From: Leminorella richardii
GTDB lineage: Bacteria > Pseudomonadota > Gammaproteobacteria > Enterobacterales > Enterobacteriaceae
Length of the DNA: 64,000 bases
Reading direction: 5' to 3'
Assembly: GCF_900478135.1 (NCBI RefSeq)
Contig: NZ_LS483470.1
Location: 1,422,501-1,486,500, forward strand
The first letter of the stretch is position 1, and each line of letters opens with the position of its first letter. The notes beneath the pieces were generated by a model. It did not search any database. It was not told where the DNA came from and was given only the letters and a program-made list of their open reading frames with translations. Below are positions 18,163 through 28,465 of this stretch, piece by piece. A program made the position numbers and the translations under genes.

Positions 18163-21100
18163 TTGAGCCAGGAATATATAGAAGATAAAGAACCCAAGTT
18201 GAAGAAGCTGAACAGCCGACAGAGGCTGCTTGAAGCTGCTCTACTCGCGGTTACAGTATTTGCTGTTTACATGATAGCGGCGCTTGTCAGCTTTAGCCCC
18301 GCCGATCCCAGCTGGTCACAAACGGCTTGGCACGATCCTATTCAGAATTTTGGAGGAGAAAGCGGCGCCTGGTTGGCGGACGTTTTCCTGTTCGTTTTTG
18401 GCATTCTGGCTTATGCCATTCCTCCGCTGATGATTTTTTCATGCTGGATGCTGTATCGCTTTACGCGTGAACAGAAGTCGGTGGACTTTTTTGCTTTCTC
18501 GCTGCGCTTAGTTGGCCTGCTGGCGCTGGTGTTTTCTTCATGCGGCCTTTTTGCCATTAGTATCGATGACTGGTACTACTTTGCTTCCGGCGGTGTAGTC
18601 GGTAATCTCATTAACAGTGCGCTGTTGCCGCATATGAACAGCGTGGGAGCAACGCTGGTGCTGCTTGGCGTCTGGGCAGTAGGGCTTACGCTGCTTACTG
18701 GCTGGTCTTGGCTGACGATTGCAGAAAAGATCGGCGGGCTGGTTATGGGCGTGCTGACGTTTGCCTCCAACAAAACCAGAAAATCCTCCGATAGGGCAGA
18801 TAGCGCCATCGATAGTGAACCTCAGATTAGTAGTGAGCGTTCCGGCGCGAGTGACGATGATGTTCTGCTAGGGGCATCGTCATTCAGTATTGCTGAGGAC
18901 GGGCCTAAAGACGATGATCTCAGCGATGAGTTCCAGCAAACCTTTACCTTTGCACAGGCAAAAGCCGACGATGTTGAAGGCAGTGACGGCGCTGCTCTGC
19001 AGCCGGGCCGTGTAGATATCTCCATGTTTGATGACTCGCTGTCCCCTCAAGCGATGAACGAACAGGCGCAAAGCGCTCAGGCGAACAGTGAAGCGCTAGT
19101 CAACGAACAGCCTATAGACGATCAATGGCTTAAAGAAGGCGGTGAAACCTCGCTTTCTTCGGTCACTGTGGAGCCTAACTCATGGGAAGGCAGCTCTAGT
19201 TGGGAAGGTCACTCGAGCCGTGTGGAAGAAGAGTCTCAGCCACCAACGTTCTCCTTCGGGCAAACAACGTTTACCCGCGCATCGACAATTTCTTCTTATT
19301 CTGACACCGCGAGCTCTTCGAGCGGCATAGAAAGCCACATGGCTGAAAGCGAAACACCAGCCGTTCAGGATGCCTCTACCGTATCTGCATTCAGTGCAGA
19401 AAATCACTATGGCTATACCAATAGTGAATCCAAGCCCGGTTCTGAGGCGGGGGTTGATGTAGAAAGCGATACAGTCTCTGGCGCCTTTAGCGCACTGTCC
19501 GCGTCCGCTGCCGCAGCAGCTGCGGCCACGTCGGCGGCGTCAACTTCTTCTGTCAGCATGCCGTTTACGCCAGTGCCGCTAGGCGGTGCTTCTCAGGTGA
19601 AGCAGGGCATTGGCCCTGAACTGCCTCGGCCAAATCCTGTGCGCATTCCAACGCGCAGAGAGCTGGCTTCCTTTGGTATCAAACTGCCTTCTCAACGCGA
19701 AGCTGAACAGCGTGAACGGGAGAAATTAGGGGGCACCGCGTCCCAGCTCTCAGAACCGAATCTGTCTGTTGATGACGACGATTTAGACGCTATGCAGGAA
19801 GAGGCGCTGAGAAGAGCCTTTGCTGAAGAACAGCGCGAACGCTACGGCGACAGCTTCCAGATAGAAGGCGACGCCACTGAAAACGAATCTGATTCTAGCG
19901 CCTACCACAGCCCGCTTTCCGGCATATCTGCCCGGGACGATGATGATGAGATAGATTCAGCAGCAGGGCGAGCCGTTGAACCCCTGTTTACTTTACCTTC
20001 GCAAACCGGCGTTGCAGATACCAGCGGTCTGCTGCCTGTTGACGTGATTGAAGCGGCACCGAGCGCTCCCGCGTTTAACTCGCCAGTAGCTGGGTTGACG
20101 CCAGCGTCGCGCCCAGCGGCTCCTTTTGAGCCCGCAGCGCCAGATGCAGCGAAAGAAGAGTACGGCTACCGAGCGCCAGCGCCTGCTGCTGTGCCGTCTT
20201 TTTCAGCGAGTTCAGTGAATCAGCCTGTGGTAGCGTTTGCGCCTGAGCCTGAAGAAGAGTCAGTTTCTCCGTCAGTTGAGGGGCTTATTCATCCTTTCCT
20301 GATGCGCAACGAGCGACCGTTGGAGAAGCCAACGACGCCGCTACCGTCTCTTGATTTGCTGGCCGCACCGCCGCCTAATCCTACGCCGATCGATACCGAA
20401 GCACTGGAAGAGACCGCTAGGCTGATTGAGCGACGACTGGCCGATTTCCGCGTTAAGGCCCGGGTTGTTGATATTCTGCCGGGGCCGGTGATTACCCGCT
20501 TTGAGCTGGATCTGGCTCCGGGCGTTAAAGCCGCTCGAATTTCCAGCCTAGCGAGGGACTTGGCGCGCTCTCTGTCTGTGGTTGCCGTGCGCGTGGTAGA
20601 GGTTATTCCCGGCAAGCCTTATGTTGGGCTTGAGTTGCCGAACGAGCATCGCCAAACGGTATACATGCGTGAAGTGCTGAACGGCCCTGAGTTTACCGGC
20701 GCGTCGTCTCCGCTGACAGTTGTGCTGGGGAAAGACATTTCTGGGCAGCCGGTTGTTGCCGATTTGGCCAAGATGCCACACCTTCTGGTGGCCGGTACGA
20801 CAGGCTCCGGTAAGTCGGTGGGCGTGAACGCCATGATCCTCAGCATGCTGTTTAAGTCCAAGCCTGAAGACGTGCGCTTTATCATGATCGACCCGAAAAT
20901 GCTGGAGCTGTCTGTCTATGAGGGCATTCCGCACCTGCTGACTGAGGTGGTTACCGATATGAAAGACGCCGCCAACGCGCTGCGCTGGTGTGTGGGCGAG
21001 ATGGAGAGACGCTACAAGCTGATGTCCGCGCTGGGGGTAAGAAATCTGGCGGGGTATAACGAACGATTGGAAGAGGCAGAGTCCTTAGGTCGTCCTGTTC

Positions 21101-21816
21101 CCGATCCGTTCTGGAAGCCTACTGACAGTATGGACATGACGCATCCGGTGCTGGAGAAGCTTCCCTATATCGTGGTGATGGTTGACGAGTTTGCCGATCT
21201 GATGATGGCGGTCGGCAAGAAGGTTGAAGAGCTGATTGCTCGCTTAGCGCAGAAAGCGCGTGCCGCAGGGATCCACCTCGTGCTGGCAACGCAGCGCCCG
21301 TCTGTTGACGTTATTACTGGCCTAATCAAGGCTAACATTCCGACCCGAATGGCGTTTACGGTTTCCAGTAAAATTGACTCACGCACCATTCTGGATCAGG
21401 GGGGGGCGGAATCGCTGTTGGGGATGGGGGACATGCTTTATCTGCCCCCAAACTCTTCTATGCCGGTTCGTGTACACGGCGCGTTCGTCCGCGATCAGGA
21501 AGTTCACGCAGTCGTTCAGGACTGGAAGGCGAGAGGCCGTCCTCAATACATTGAAAACATCACTGCCGCTTCGGAAGAAGGCGGAGGTGAGGGTTTGGGT
21601 TTTGACGGTGAAGAAGAACTGGATCCTCTGTTTGATCAGGCTGTAGCCTTTGTGATTGAAAAGAAAAAACCTTCCATTTCAGGTATTCAGCGCCAGTTCC
21701 GCATTGGCTATAACCGAGCGGCGCGCATTATTGACCAAATGGAAGCTCAGGGAATTGTGAGTCCTCCAGGGCACAGCGGTAACCGAGAGGTGCTGGCGCG
21801 CTCTGACTTTGATTGA
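18163..21816 (+). CDS. ftsK: DNA translocase FtsK
   Basis: 1217 residues (E. coli 1329). It starts at TTG, as in E. coli, giving MSQEYIEDKE, with GGAGAG about 12 bases upstream. FtsKN has about four membrane segments in residues 25-200. A long, low-complexity Ser/Ala/Glu linker runs to about 705 and includes a poly-Ala/Ser run. The motor has Walker A GTTGSGKS at 878-885 and the Walker B region VVMVDEFADLMM. The gamma winged-helix domain (SGIQRQFRIGYNRAARII) reads KOPS and contacts XerD. It acts at the septum to clear the terminus and trigger dif recombination. The linker is shorter than in E. coli. Confidence 0.97.
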   Translation: MSQEYIEDKEPKLKKLNSRQRLLEAALLAVTVFAVYMIAALVSFSPADPSWSQTAWHDPIQNFGGESGAWLADVFLFVFGILAYAIPPLMIFSCWMLYRFTREQKSVDFFAFSLRLVGLLALVFSSCGLFAISIDDWYYFASGGVVGNLINSALLPHMNSVGATLVLLGVWAVGLTLLTGWSWLTIAEKIGGLVMGVLTFASNKTRKSSDRADSAIDSEPQISSERSGASDDDVLLGASSFSIAEDGPKDDDLSDEFQQTFTFAQAKADDVEGSDGAALQPGRVDISMFDDSLSPQAMNEQAQSAQANSEALVNEQPIDDQWLKEGGETSLSSVTVEPNSWEGSSSWEGHSSRVEEESQPPTFSFGQTTFTRASTISSYSDTASSSSGIESHMAESETPAVQDASTVSAFSAENHYGYTNSESKPGSEAGVDVESDTVSGAFSALSASAAAAAAATSAASTSSVSMPFTPVPLGGASQVKQGIGPELPRPNPVRIPTRRELASFGIKLPSQREAEQREREKLGGTASQLSEPNLSVDDDDLDAMQEEALRRAFAEEQRERYGDSFQIEGDATENESDSSAYHSPLSGISARDDDDEIDSAAGRAVEPLFTLPSQTGVADTSGLLPVDVIEAAPSAPAFNSPVAGLTPASRPAAPFEPAAPDAAKEEYGYRAPAPAAVPSFSASSVNQPVVAFAPEPEEESVSPSVEGLIHPFLMRNERPLEKPTTPLPSLDLLAAPPPNPTPIDTEALEETARLIERRLADFRVKARVVDILPGPVITRFELDLAPGVKAARISSLARDLARSLSVVAVRVVEVIPGKPYVGLELPNEHRQTVYMREVLNGPEFTGASSPLTVVLGKDISGQPVVADLAKMPHLLVAGTTGSGKSVGVNAMILSMLFKSKPEDVRFIMIDPKMLELSVYEGIPHLLTEVVTDMKDAANALRWCVGEMERRYKLMSALGVRNLAGYNERLEEAESLGRPVPDPFWKPTDSMDMTHPVLEKLPYIVVMVDEFADLMMAVGKKVEELIARLAQKARAAGIHLVLATQRPSVDVITGLIKANIPTRMAFTVSSKIDSRTILDQGGAESLLGMGDMLYLPPNSSMPVRVHGAFVRDQEVHAVVQDWKARGRPQYIENITAASEEGGGEGLGFDGEEELDPLFDQAVAFVIEKKKPSISGIQRQFRIGYNRAARIIDQMEAQGIVSPPGHSGNREVLARSDFD

Positions 21817-22009
21817 TCGACATCGGGTCGGAATGCGGCCCAGACTATGAGTGAACAGTATGAGTGAAAAGATAGGTAAAATACATTCACTTAGTGAGAT
21901 AGCACGATAGTCTGTTGAATACGACCCGTTTACTTTTACGCACGGCGCCTGAGCAGCATAAGCAGAAAGGCGCCGATGCGATAAGCCATAGAGTGGAGTG
22001 ATTGTCACG

Positions 22010-22621
22010 ATGAAGAAGTCTCTTATTGTCGCAGGCCTGTTGTTGACCGTGGCATCATCTGCCGCACTGGCCGATGCCCGATCTGATCTACAGGGCCGGT
22101 TGAGCAAGTTGAACAGCTTTCAGGCGCGTTTTACTCAAACGGTGAAAGACGCCGGTGGCGCTTCTATCCAGCAGGGTGAAGGCGACTTGTGGGTTAAGCG
22201 GCCAAACCTGTTTCGCTGGCATATGACTTCACCGGACGAAAGCATTTTGGTATCCGACGGTAAAACGCTGTGGTTCTACAATCCGTTCGTTGAGCAGGTC
22301 ACGGCGACCTGGCTTAACAGTGTAACCAGCGATACGCCATTTATGCTGATTACGCGCAACAGCAAGGCCGACTGGGACAAATACAACGTCGCCCAGAAAG
22401 GCGATGAGTTCGAACTAACGCCAAAAGCGAAAAAAGGGAACCTGAAAGCGTTTTCTATCAGCGTAACCAGCGACGGCACCATTAGGAGCTTTACGGCCGT
22501 AGAGCAGGATGGCCAGCGCAGCAGCTATCAGCTTAAAGGGCAGCAGGTGGGCTCTGTAGACGCCTCTAAGTTTACCTTTACACCGCCCAAGGGCGTGACG
22601 CTGGACGACCAGCGCAAGTGA
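22010..22621 (+). CDS. lolA: outer membrane lipoprotein carrier protein LolA
   Basis: 203 residues from the ATG at 22010, preceded by GGAG; an in-frame GTG at 21998 is less likely. A Sec signal peptide (MKKSLIVAGLLL...SSAALA) should be cut before D22. The mature protein is conserved: GDLWVKRPNLFRWHM, PDESILVSDGKTLWFYNPFVEQ, DGQRSSYQL and KFTFTPPKGV. LolA is the periplasmic chaperone that takes lipoproteins from LolCDE to LolB. rarA follows after seven bases, so the two form an operon as in E. coli. Confidence 0.96.
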   Translation: MKKSLIVAGLLLTVASSAALADARSDLQGRLSKLNSFQARFTQTVKDAGGASIQQGEGDLWVKRPNLFRWHMTSPDESILVSDGKTLWFYNPFVEQVTATWLNSVTSDTPFMLITRNSKADWDKYNVAQKGDEFELTPKAKKGNLKAFSISVTSDGTIRSFTAVEQDGQRSSYQLKGQQVGSVDASKFTFTPPKGVTLDDQRK

Positions 22622-22628
22622 GGCTTGC

Positions 22629-23972
22629 GTGAGTAACCTTTCTCTCGACTTTTCACAAAACGAATTTCAACCGCTGGCGGCCCGTATGCGGCCGCGCTCT
22701 CTTGAAGAGTATATCGGTCAACGACACCTTCTTTCTCCCGGAAAGCCTTTGCCGCGCGCCATTGCCGCCGGTCAGCTTCACTCCATGATCCTTTGGGGGC
22801 CACCCGGAACGGGAAAAACCACGCTAGCGGAAATTATTGGCCGCTATGCCAACGCTGATATAGAACGCATTTCTGCCGTTACCTCAGGCATTAAAGAGAT
22901 TCGTGAAGCGATCGAGAGGGCGCGCATCAATCGCGATGCGGGAAGAAGAACTATTCTGTTCGTTGACGAAGTTCACCGTTTCAATAAAAGCCAGCAGGAC
23001 GCGTTCTTGCCTCATGTTGAGGATGGAACTATCACGTTTATCGGCGCGACGACGGAAAACCCTTCGTTTGAGCTGAACTCGGCGCTTTTATCAAGGGCAA
23101 GGGTATATTTGCTTAAGTCGCTGGACGCTGAAGACATTGAGCAAGTTCTGCTACAGGCCATGAGCGATGAAGAGAGAGGTTATGGTAAGCAGAATATTCA
23201 GCTGCCGGATGAGTCTCGTAAGCTGCTGGCTGAGTTGGTCAACGGCGACGCCCGTCGGGCGCTAAACTGTTTGGAAATGATGGCCGACATGGCGGAAATA
23301 TCGCCGGACGGCCAGCGTGTGTTAACAACATCTCTGTTGAAAGAGGTGTCTGGCGAGCGAAGCGCACGCTTTGATAATCAGGGTGACCGCTATTACGATC
23401 TGATTTCCGCGTTGCATAAGTCAGTGAGAGGTTCAGCTCCCGATGCGGCGCTTTACTGGTATGCACGAATTTTGACTGCCGGCGGCGATCCGCTTTACGT
23501 TGCGAGAAGACTGCTGGCGATTGCCTCTGAGGACGTCGGCAATGCCGATCCTCGCGGTATGCAGGTGGCTATCTCCGCCTGGGACTGCTTTACCCGTGTA
23601 GGCGCCGCAGAAGGCGAAAGAGCAATCGCACAGGCGATCGTTTACCTGGCCTGTGCACCTAAGAGTAATGCGGTATACACCGCCTTTAAGGCTGCCGTGA
23701 AGGACGCCCGCGAACGGCCAGACTATGACGTTCCGGTACATTTGCGCAATGCGCCGACGAAGCTTATGAAAGAGATCGGCTTTGGCGCTGAATATCGCTA
23801 TGCCCACGATGAGCCTAACGGCTATGCGGCGGGTGAAAGCTATTTTCCTCCGGAAATGGACGGCCATCGCTACTATTTCCCCGAACCTCGAGGTCTGGAA
23901 ACCAAGATTGCTGAAAAGCTAAACTGGCTGACTGAGCAGGATCAAAATAGCGTCACAAAACGCTACCGTTAG
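22629..23972 (+). CDS. rarA: replication-associated recombination protein A (RarA/MgsA)
   Basis: 447 residues (E. coli 447). It starts at GTG 22629 with GAGG just before it, overlapping the lolA end region. The AAA+ core has Walker A GPPGTGKTT at about 57-65, Walker B LFVDEVHRFNK at about 110 and sensor 1 GATTENPSFELN. The C-terminal tetramerisation half contains YYDLISALHKSVRGS and YWYARIL. RarA is a clamp-loader-like ATPase acting at stalled replication forks. Confidence 0.95.
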   Translation: MSNLSLDFSQNEFQPLAARMRPRSLEEYIGQRHLLSPGKPLPRAIAAGQLHSMILWGPPGTGKTTLAEIIGRYANADIERISAVTSGIKEIREAIERARINRDAGRRTILFVDEVHRFNKSQQDAFLPHVEDGTITFIGATTENPSFELNSALLSRARVYLLKSLDAEDIEQVLLQAMSDEERGYGKQNIQLPDESRKLLAELVNGDARRALNCLEMMADMAEISPDGQRVLTTSLLKEVSGERSARFDNQGDRYYDLISALHKSVRGSAPDAALYWYARILTAGGDPLYVARRLLAIASEDVGNADPRGMQVAISAWDCFTRVGAAEGERAIAQAIVYLACAPKSNAVYTAFKAAVKDARERPDYDVPVHLRNAPTKLMKEIGFGAEYRYAHDEPNGYAAGESYFPPEMDGHRYYFPEPRGLETKIAEKLNWLTEQDQNSVTKRYR

Positions 23973-24009
23973 CCGATAGGTTGCGGTAAGGTACACGAGT
24001 ACAAGGCTT

Positions 24010-24034
24010 ATCAGCGCCTCTTTGAGGCGCTGAT
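24010..24034. other. perfect 11-bp palindromic hairpin between rarA and serS
   Basis: ATCAGCGCCTC at 24010-24020 and GAGGCGCTGAT at 24024-24034 are exact inverse complements around TTT. The following bases (ATCATTATT) are only moderately T-rich, so it may act as a leaky terminator for rarA or an mRNA 3'-end barrier. Confidence 0.6.
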
Positions 24035-24075
24035 ATCATTATTAATATTCAAAAACAGATAGGCACGGGATTAGC

Positions 24076-25368
24076 ATGCTGGATCCGAATTTATTACGTA
24101 ATGAGCTGGATGCAACCGCAGAAAAACTGGCTCGCAGAGGTTATAAACTGGATGTAGATACATTACGTCGGCAGGAAGAGCGTCGTAAGGTTCTGCAGGT
24201 AGAAACAGAAACGCTGCAAGCTGAACGTAATTCCCGATCCAAATCCATCGGTGAAGCCAAAGCGCGTGGGGAAGACATCGAGCCTCTGCGCCGTGAAGTT
24301 AACCTGCTGGGTGAAAAACTGGATGCGGCAAAGGCCGAGCTGGATAAGCTGCAGGCAGAAATTCATGATTCAGTGTCCGTGATCCCCAACATTCCTGACG
24401 AGTCAGTGCCTTTCGGTAAAGACGATAGCGACAATCTCGAAGTCAGTCGCTGGGGTGAGCCGCGCAAATTTGATTTTCCTATCCGCGATCACGTCGATCT
24501 GGGCGAGTTAAGCGGCGGGCTAGACTTTGCTGCCGCGGTGAAGCTTACCGGCGCTCGTTTTGTGGTGATGAAAGGGCAGATTGCCCGTATGCACCGAGCC
24601 TTGGCTCACTTTATGCTCGATCTACACACCACACAGCACGGTTACACCGAAACTTACGTTCCTTACCTGGTTAATCAGGCAACTCTATTTGGTACTGGGC
24701 AACTGCCGAAGTTTGGTGAAGATCTGTTCCACACCAAGCCGCTGGCTGAAGAAGCGGACAGCAGCAACTATGGTCTGATCCCAACGGCAGAAGTGCCGGT
24801 CACCAACTTGGTGCGCGATGAGATCCTTGAAGAAGATGTACTGCCGTTAAAAATGACGGCGCATACGCCGTGCTTCCGCTCTGAAGCGGGCTCTTACGGG
24901 CGTGATACTCGCGGCCTGATTCGTATGCACCAGTTTGATAAAGTTGAGCTGGTACAAATCGTGCGTCCAGAAGACTCAATGAACGCGCTGGAAGAGCTGA
25001 CTGGGCACGCTGAGAAAGTGCTACAGCTGCTCGGCCTGCCGTATAGAAAAGTGTTGCTGTGTACGGGCGATATGGGCTTCGGCTCACGCAAGACCTACGA
25101 TCTTGAGGTCTGGGTTCCGGCGCAGAATACCTATCGTGAAATTTCTTCCTGCTCAAACATGTGGGATTTCCAGGCTCGCCGCATGCAGGCTCGCTTTAAG
25201 GCCAAGGGCGATAAAAAGACTCAGCTAGTCCACACGCTGAATGGCTCAGGCTTGGCGGTTGGTCGTACACTGGTTGCCGTACTGGAAAACTACCAGCAGG
25301 CAGACGGTCGAATCGAAGTGCCTGAGGCTCTGCGCGCCTATATGGGCGGCTTGGAGTATATCGGTTAA
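24076..25368 (+). CDS. serS: seryl-tRNA synthetase
   Basis: 430 residues, the E. coli length. The N-terminal long coiled-coil arm (about 30-100, rich in Glu, Arg and Lys) contacts the tRNA-Ser variable arm. Class II motifs follow: motif 2 CFRSEAGSYGRDTRGLIR at about 266 and motif 3 HTLNGSGLAVGRTLVA at about 382, with the Ser/ATP-binding SSCSNMWDFQARR between. It charges tRNA-Ser and supplies the precursor for selenocysteinyl-tRNA. Confidence 0.98.
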   Translation: MLDPNLLRNELDATAEKLARRGYKLDVDTLRRQEERRKVLQVETETLQAERNSRSKSIGEAKARGEDIEPLRREVNLLGEKLDAAKAELDKLQAEIHDSVSVIPNIPDESVPFGKDDSDNLEVSRWGEPRKFDFPIRDHVDLGELSGGLDFAAAVKLTGARFVVMKGQIARMHRALAHFMLDLHTTQHGYTETYVPYLVNQATLFGTGQLPKFGEDLFHTKPLAEEADSSNYGLIPTAEVPVTNLVRDEILEEDVLPLKMTAHTPCFRSEAGSYGRDTRGLIRMHQFDKVELVQIVRPEDSMNALEELTGHAEKVLQLLGLPYRKVLLCTGDMGFGSRKTYDLEVWVPAQNTYREISSCSNMWDFQARRMQARFKAKGDKKTQLVHTLNGSGLAVGRTLVAVLENYQQADGRIEVPEALRAYMGGLEYIG

Positions 25369-25390
25369 TCGCATTGATGCTATAACACAT

Positions 25391-25428
25391 GCCCGATAAG
25401 CGACAAAAGCGTTTATCGGGCATTTTTT
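25391..25428 (+). terminator. rho-independent terminator after serS
   Basis: GCCCGATAA at 25391-25399 pairs perfectly with TTATCGGGC at 25413-25421, followed by A and six Ts. It lies 22 bases after the serS stop. Confidence 0.93.
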
Positions 25429-26019
25429 ATTCTTATTTCAAACAGAATAATAGACACGATAGCGCTGCTTTTTTGTTTCTTTTTATTTTCTTTTATTTTA
25501 ATGAAGTCATCAGATAATAGCTGTGGCTATTGATAATATTTAAGAAATGCGGTGAAAAATTGTGTTAATACAGAGAGATTTTTTGATAATGATTATTATT
25601 GTCTAACCATTATTTAAGAAAATACATGGAGTTATTAGGCTGATTTGTTTGATTTTTTATGCTGATTAATCATCTTTTTTAGGTTGTTTTATCCTTTAAA
25701 TCTATTAAGTGACTCTTCTTTGACTAAGCGCAAGCTCCCTCTTCACTTTGGCATAGTATAACTAGCCAAGATAGATACAAATAGAAGTGCCCTAAATATA
25801 CTTTTCTTTCTGAAAAAATAAATAACGCTATTGACGATAAATATCTATCAATTTTAAGTGCCGCTCGATTTTTGTGGTTCTTTTCTATTTCTGATTATTT
25901 CGGAAGTCAGCAGTTTAACCAGGTGATTTTTTAGCGATGCTTTGCTATTGGTGTATTTTTCGTACAAAGCGGCGCAATAAAAGAGGCCTGATATATCTAT
26001 AACAGCAAGTAGGTGAGCT
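25429..26019 (+). promoter_or_regulatory. A+T-rich regulatory region upstream of dmsA
   Basis: About 590 bases without a gene, strongly A+T-rich. E. coli dmsA is FNR-activated and NarL-repressed, but I found no TTGAT-N4-ATCAA site here, only isolated half-sites (ATCAA at about 25846). A Fur-like sequence lies at 25585-25603. The dmsA ATG has AGGTGAG eight bases before it. Confidence 0.45.
25585..25603 (+). promoter_or_regulatory. Fur-box-like sequence upstream of dmsABC
   Basis: GATAATGATTATTATTGTC matches the 19-base Fur consensus at 16 positions, including an intact first nine. The setting is A+T-rich, which raises the chance of a random match. It is 417 bases before dmsA, far for direct control. 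Confidence 0.35.
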
Positions 26020-28455
26020 ATGAGCCTTGATAAAAAGAGAAACTCTGGAGCGTTACCAGTAAGTCGGCGTACGTTTGTACAAACTGGTGCGATCGGAGGT
26101 TTAGCCCTAGCGGCAAGCGGCGTTTCTCTGCCGTTTGGTAAAGCGAAAGCGGGTACTGTTGCGCCACACAGTTCGGCGGATGAAAAAGTTGTCTGGAGTG
26201 CCTGTACGGTTAACTGCGGTAGCCGCTGCCCGCTGCGCATGCACGTAGTGAACGGTGAGATAAAGTACGTCGAAACGGACAATACTGGTGAAGACGCATA
26301 CGCTGATAATCAGGTTCGAGCCTGTCTACGCGGGCGCTCTATGCGTCGCCGCGTTTATAACCCCGACCGCTTGAAATATCCAATGAAACGCGTTGGTAAA
26401 CGCGGCGAAGGCAAATTCAAGCGTATTTCTTGGGAAGAGGCGTACGATGAAATCGCCAATAGCCTAAAGCACGTTATTAAGGACTATGGCAATGAGGCGG
26501 TTTATTTGCAGTATGCGACCGGTACACTGGGCGGCACAGTTACGCGCTCATGGCCACCGGGAAATTCTCTCATTGCTCGCCTGATGAATTGCTGTGGCGG
26601 CTATCTGAATCACTACAATACCTACAGTACGGCGCAGATCAGTACCGGCTTGAGCTATACCTACGGCGGCGGTTCGGGCAACAGTATCAGCGATATTGAA
26701 AATACCAAGCTGGTAGTGATGTTTGGTAACAACCCGGCAGAAACCCGAATGAGCGGCGGTGGGATCACTTACCTGCTTGAGCAGGCTCGCGAGCGTTCTA
26801 ACGCCAGAATGATCGTTATTGACCCTCGCTATTGCGATACCGCTGCGGGTCGTGAAGACGAGTGGCTCCCCATTACGCCGGGAACGGACGCGGCACTGGT
26901 TGCGGGCATTGCCTACGTGCTGATTACGGAAAACATGGTCGATCAGCCGTTCCTTGATAAATACTGTGTTGGCTACGATGAGAAGACACTGCCAGCCAGT
27001 GCACCACGCAACGGTCACTATAAGGCCTATATTCTTGGTGAAGGGGACGACGGCATTGCCAAGACGCCGGAGTGGGCGTCAAAAATCACGGCCATTCCTG
27101 CTGACCGCATCATCAAACTGGCAAGAGAGATCGGCGGCGCCAAGCCGGCCTACATCTGTCAGGGATGGGGGCCACAGCGCCACGCGAACGGTGAGCAAGT
27201 GGCGAGAGCGATTGCGACGCTGGCCTGCCTGACGGGTAACGTCGGTATCAGCGGTGGTAACACCGGCGCTCGTGAAGGCTCCTATGCGATCCCATTTGTT
27301 CGCTTCCCGACGCTGACTAATCCAGTAAAGGACAGCATTTCGTTCTTCCTGTGGACCGACGCCATTGTGCGCGGGCAGGAAATGACCGCCACCCGCGACG
27401 GCGTGCGCAATACCGATCGCCTGAAACAGCCAATCAAGTTTATCTGGAACTATGCTGGCAACAGCATGGTAAACCAGCACTCGGATATTAATAAAACGCT
27501 GGAAATTCTGGAAGACGACACGAAGTGCGAGATGATTGTGGTCATTGATAACCACATGACTGCCAGCGCAAAGTGTGCCGACATTTTGCTGCCGGATCTC
27601 ACGACGTCAGAACAGGCGGACTTCTGCCTTGATGCCTCTTCCGGCAACATGGGCTATGTCATTTTTGCCGACAAGGCGATTGAGCCGCAGTTTGAGTGCC
27701 GCTCTATCTATGAAATGACAACAGAAATTGCCAAGCGCATGGGCGTTGAGCAGCAGTTTACCGAAGGTCGCACGCAGGAGGAGTGGCTACGCCACCTGTA
27801 TCAGCTGTCTTGTGATAAAGACCCACAGCTGCCAAGCTTTGACGCGTTTCGTGAAATGGGCATTATCAAGCGTAAAGACCCGAACGGGCATACCATCGCC
27901 TATAAGTCTTTCCGTGAAGATCCGCAGGCTAATCCGCTGTCGACGCCGTCAGGCAAAATTGAAATTTACTCAGAAAAGCTGGCAGAGATCGCGAAAACCT
28001 GGGAGTTGGAAAAGGATGAGGTTATCTCTCCGCTGCCGATCCACGTTTCAACCTTTGAAGGTGCGGACGATCCGCTGCGCAAGAAGTTCCCACTACAGCT
28101 TATCGGCTTCCACTACAAAGCGCGCTGTCACTCGACGTATGGCAACGTTGATGTGCTTAAGGCTGCTGCACTTCAAGAGATCTGGATGAACCCGCTGGAT
28201 GCAAAAGAGCGCGGTATTCAGAACGGCGATATGATCCGTATGTTTAACGATCGCGGTGAAACGCAAATCAATGTGAAGGTAACGCCGCGGATGATGCCGG
28301 GCGTCGTTGCGCTGGGAGAGGGGGCATGGTACACGCCGGACGTCAAAGGGGTTGACCACGGAGGCTGTATCAACGTGTTGACCACACTGCGTCCATCTCC
28401 GCTGGCCAAGGGTAATCCTCAGCACACCAATCTGGTTGAAATCGCGAAGATTTAA
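26020..28455 (+). CDS. dmsA: dimethyl sulfoxide reductase, catalytic subunit DmsA
   Basis: 811 residues. A Tat signal with SRRTFVQ at residues 15-21 and a hydrophobic stretch precedes the mature enzyme. The cluster-binding region CTVNCGSRCPLR at about 64-75 is followed by ACLRGRSMRRRVYNPDRL, then the molybdopterin domains: TGTLGGTVTRSWPPGN, FGNNPAETRMSGGG, CQGWGPQRHANG and the C-terminal GEGAWYTPD. DmsA reduces DMSO and amine N-oxides with a bis-MGD cofactor as a terminal anaerobic reductase, facing the periplasm. It heads dmsABC, with dmsD downstream. Confidence 0.96.
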   Translation: MSLDKKRNSGALPVSRRTFVQTGAIGGLALAASGVSLPFGKAKAGTVAPHSSADEKVVWSACTVNCGSRCPLRMHVVNGEIKYVETDNTGEDAYADNQVRACLRGRSMRRRVYNPDRLKYPMKRVGKRGEGKFKRISWEEAYDEIANSLKHVIKDYGNEAVYLQYATGTLGGTVTRSWPPGNSLIARLMNCCGGYLNHYNTYSTAQISTGLSYTYGGGSGNSISDIENTKLVVMFGNNPAETRMSGGGITYLLEQARERSNARMIVIDPRYCDTAAGREDEWLPITPGTDAALVAGIAYVLITENMVDQPFLDKYCVGYDEKTLPASAPRNGHYKAYILGEGDDGIAKTPEWASKITAIPADRIIKLAREIGGAKPAYICQGWGPQRHANGEQVARAIATLACLTGNVGISGGNTGAREGSYAIPFVRFPTLTNPVKDSISFFLWTDAIVRGQEMTATRDGVRNTDRLKQPIKFIWNYAGNSMVNQHSDINKTLEILEDDTKCEMIVVIDNHMTASAKCADILLPDLTTSEQADFCLDASSGNMGYVIFADKAIEPQFECRSIYEMTTEIAKRMGVEQQFTEGRTQEEWLRHLYQLSCDKDPQLPSFDAFREMGIIKRKDPNGHTIAYKSFREDPQANPLSTPSGKIEIYSEKLAEIAKTWELEKDEVISPLPIHVSTFEGADDPLRKKFPLQLIGFHYKARCHSTYGNVDVLKAAALQEIWMNPLDAKERGIQNGDMIRMFNDRGETQINVKVTPRMMPGVVALGEGAWYTPDVKGVDHGGCINVLTTLRPSPLAKGNPQHTNLVEIAKI

Positions 28456-28465
28456 GGAGTAGCCA

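Noticed and set aside
19480..19560. Poly-Ala/Ser run in ftsK as a possible repeat expansion or insertion
   Set aside because: Low-complexity sequence is normal in the FtsK linker, which varies in length and composition between genera.
20548..20934. Antisense open frames within the ftsK motor region
   Set aside because: Shadows of the conserved motor domain; no start signals.
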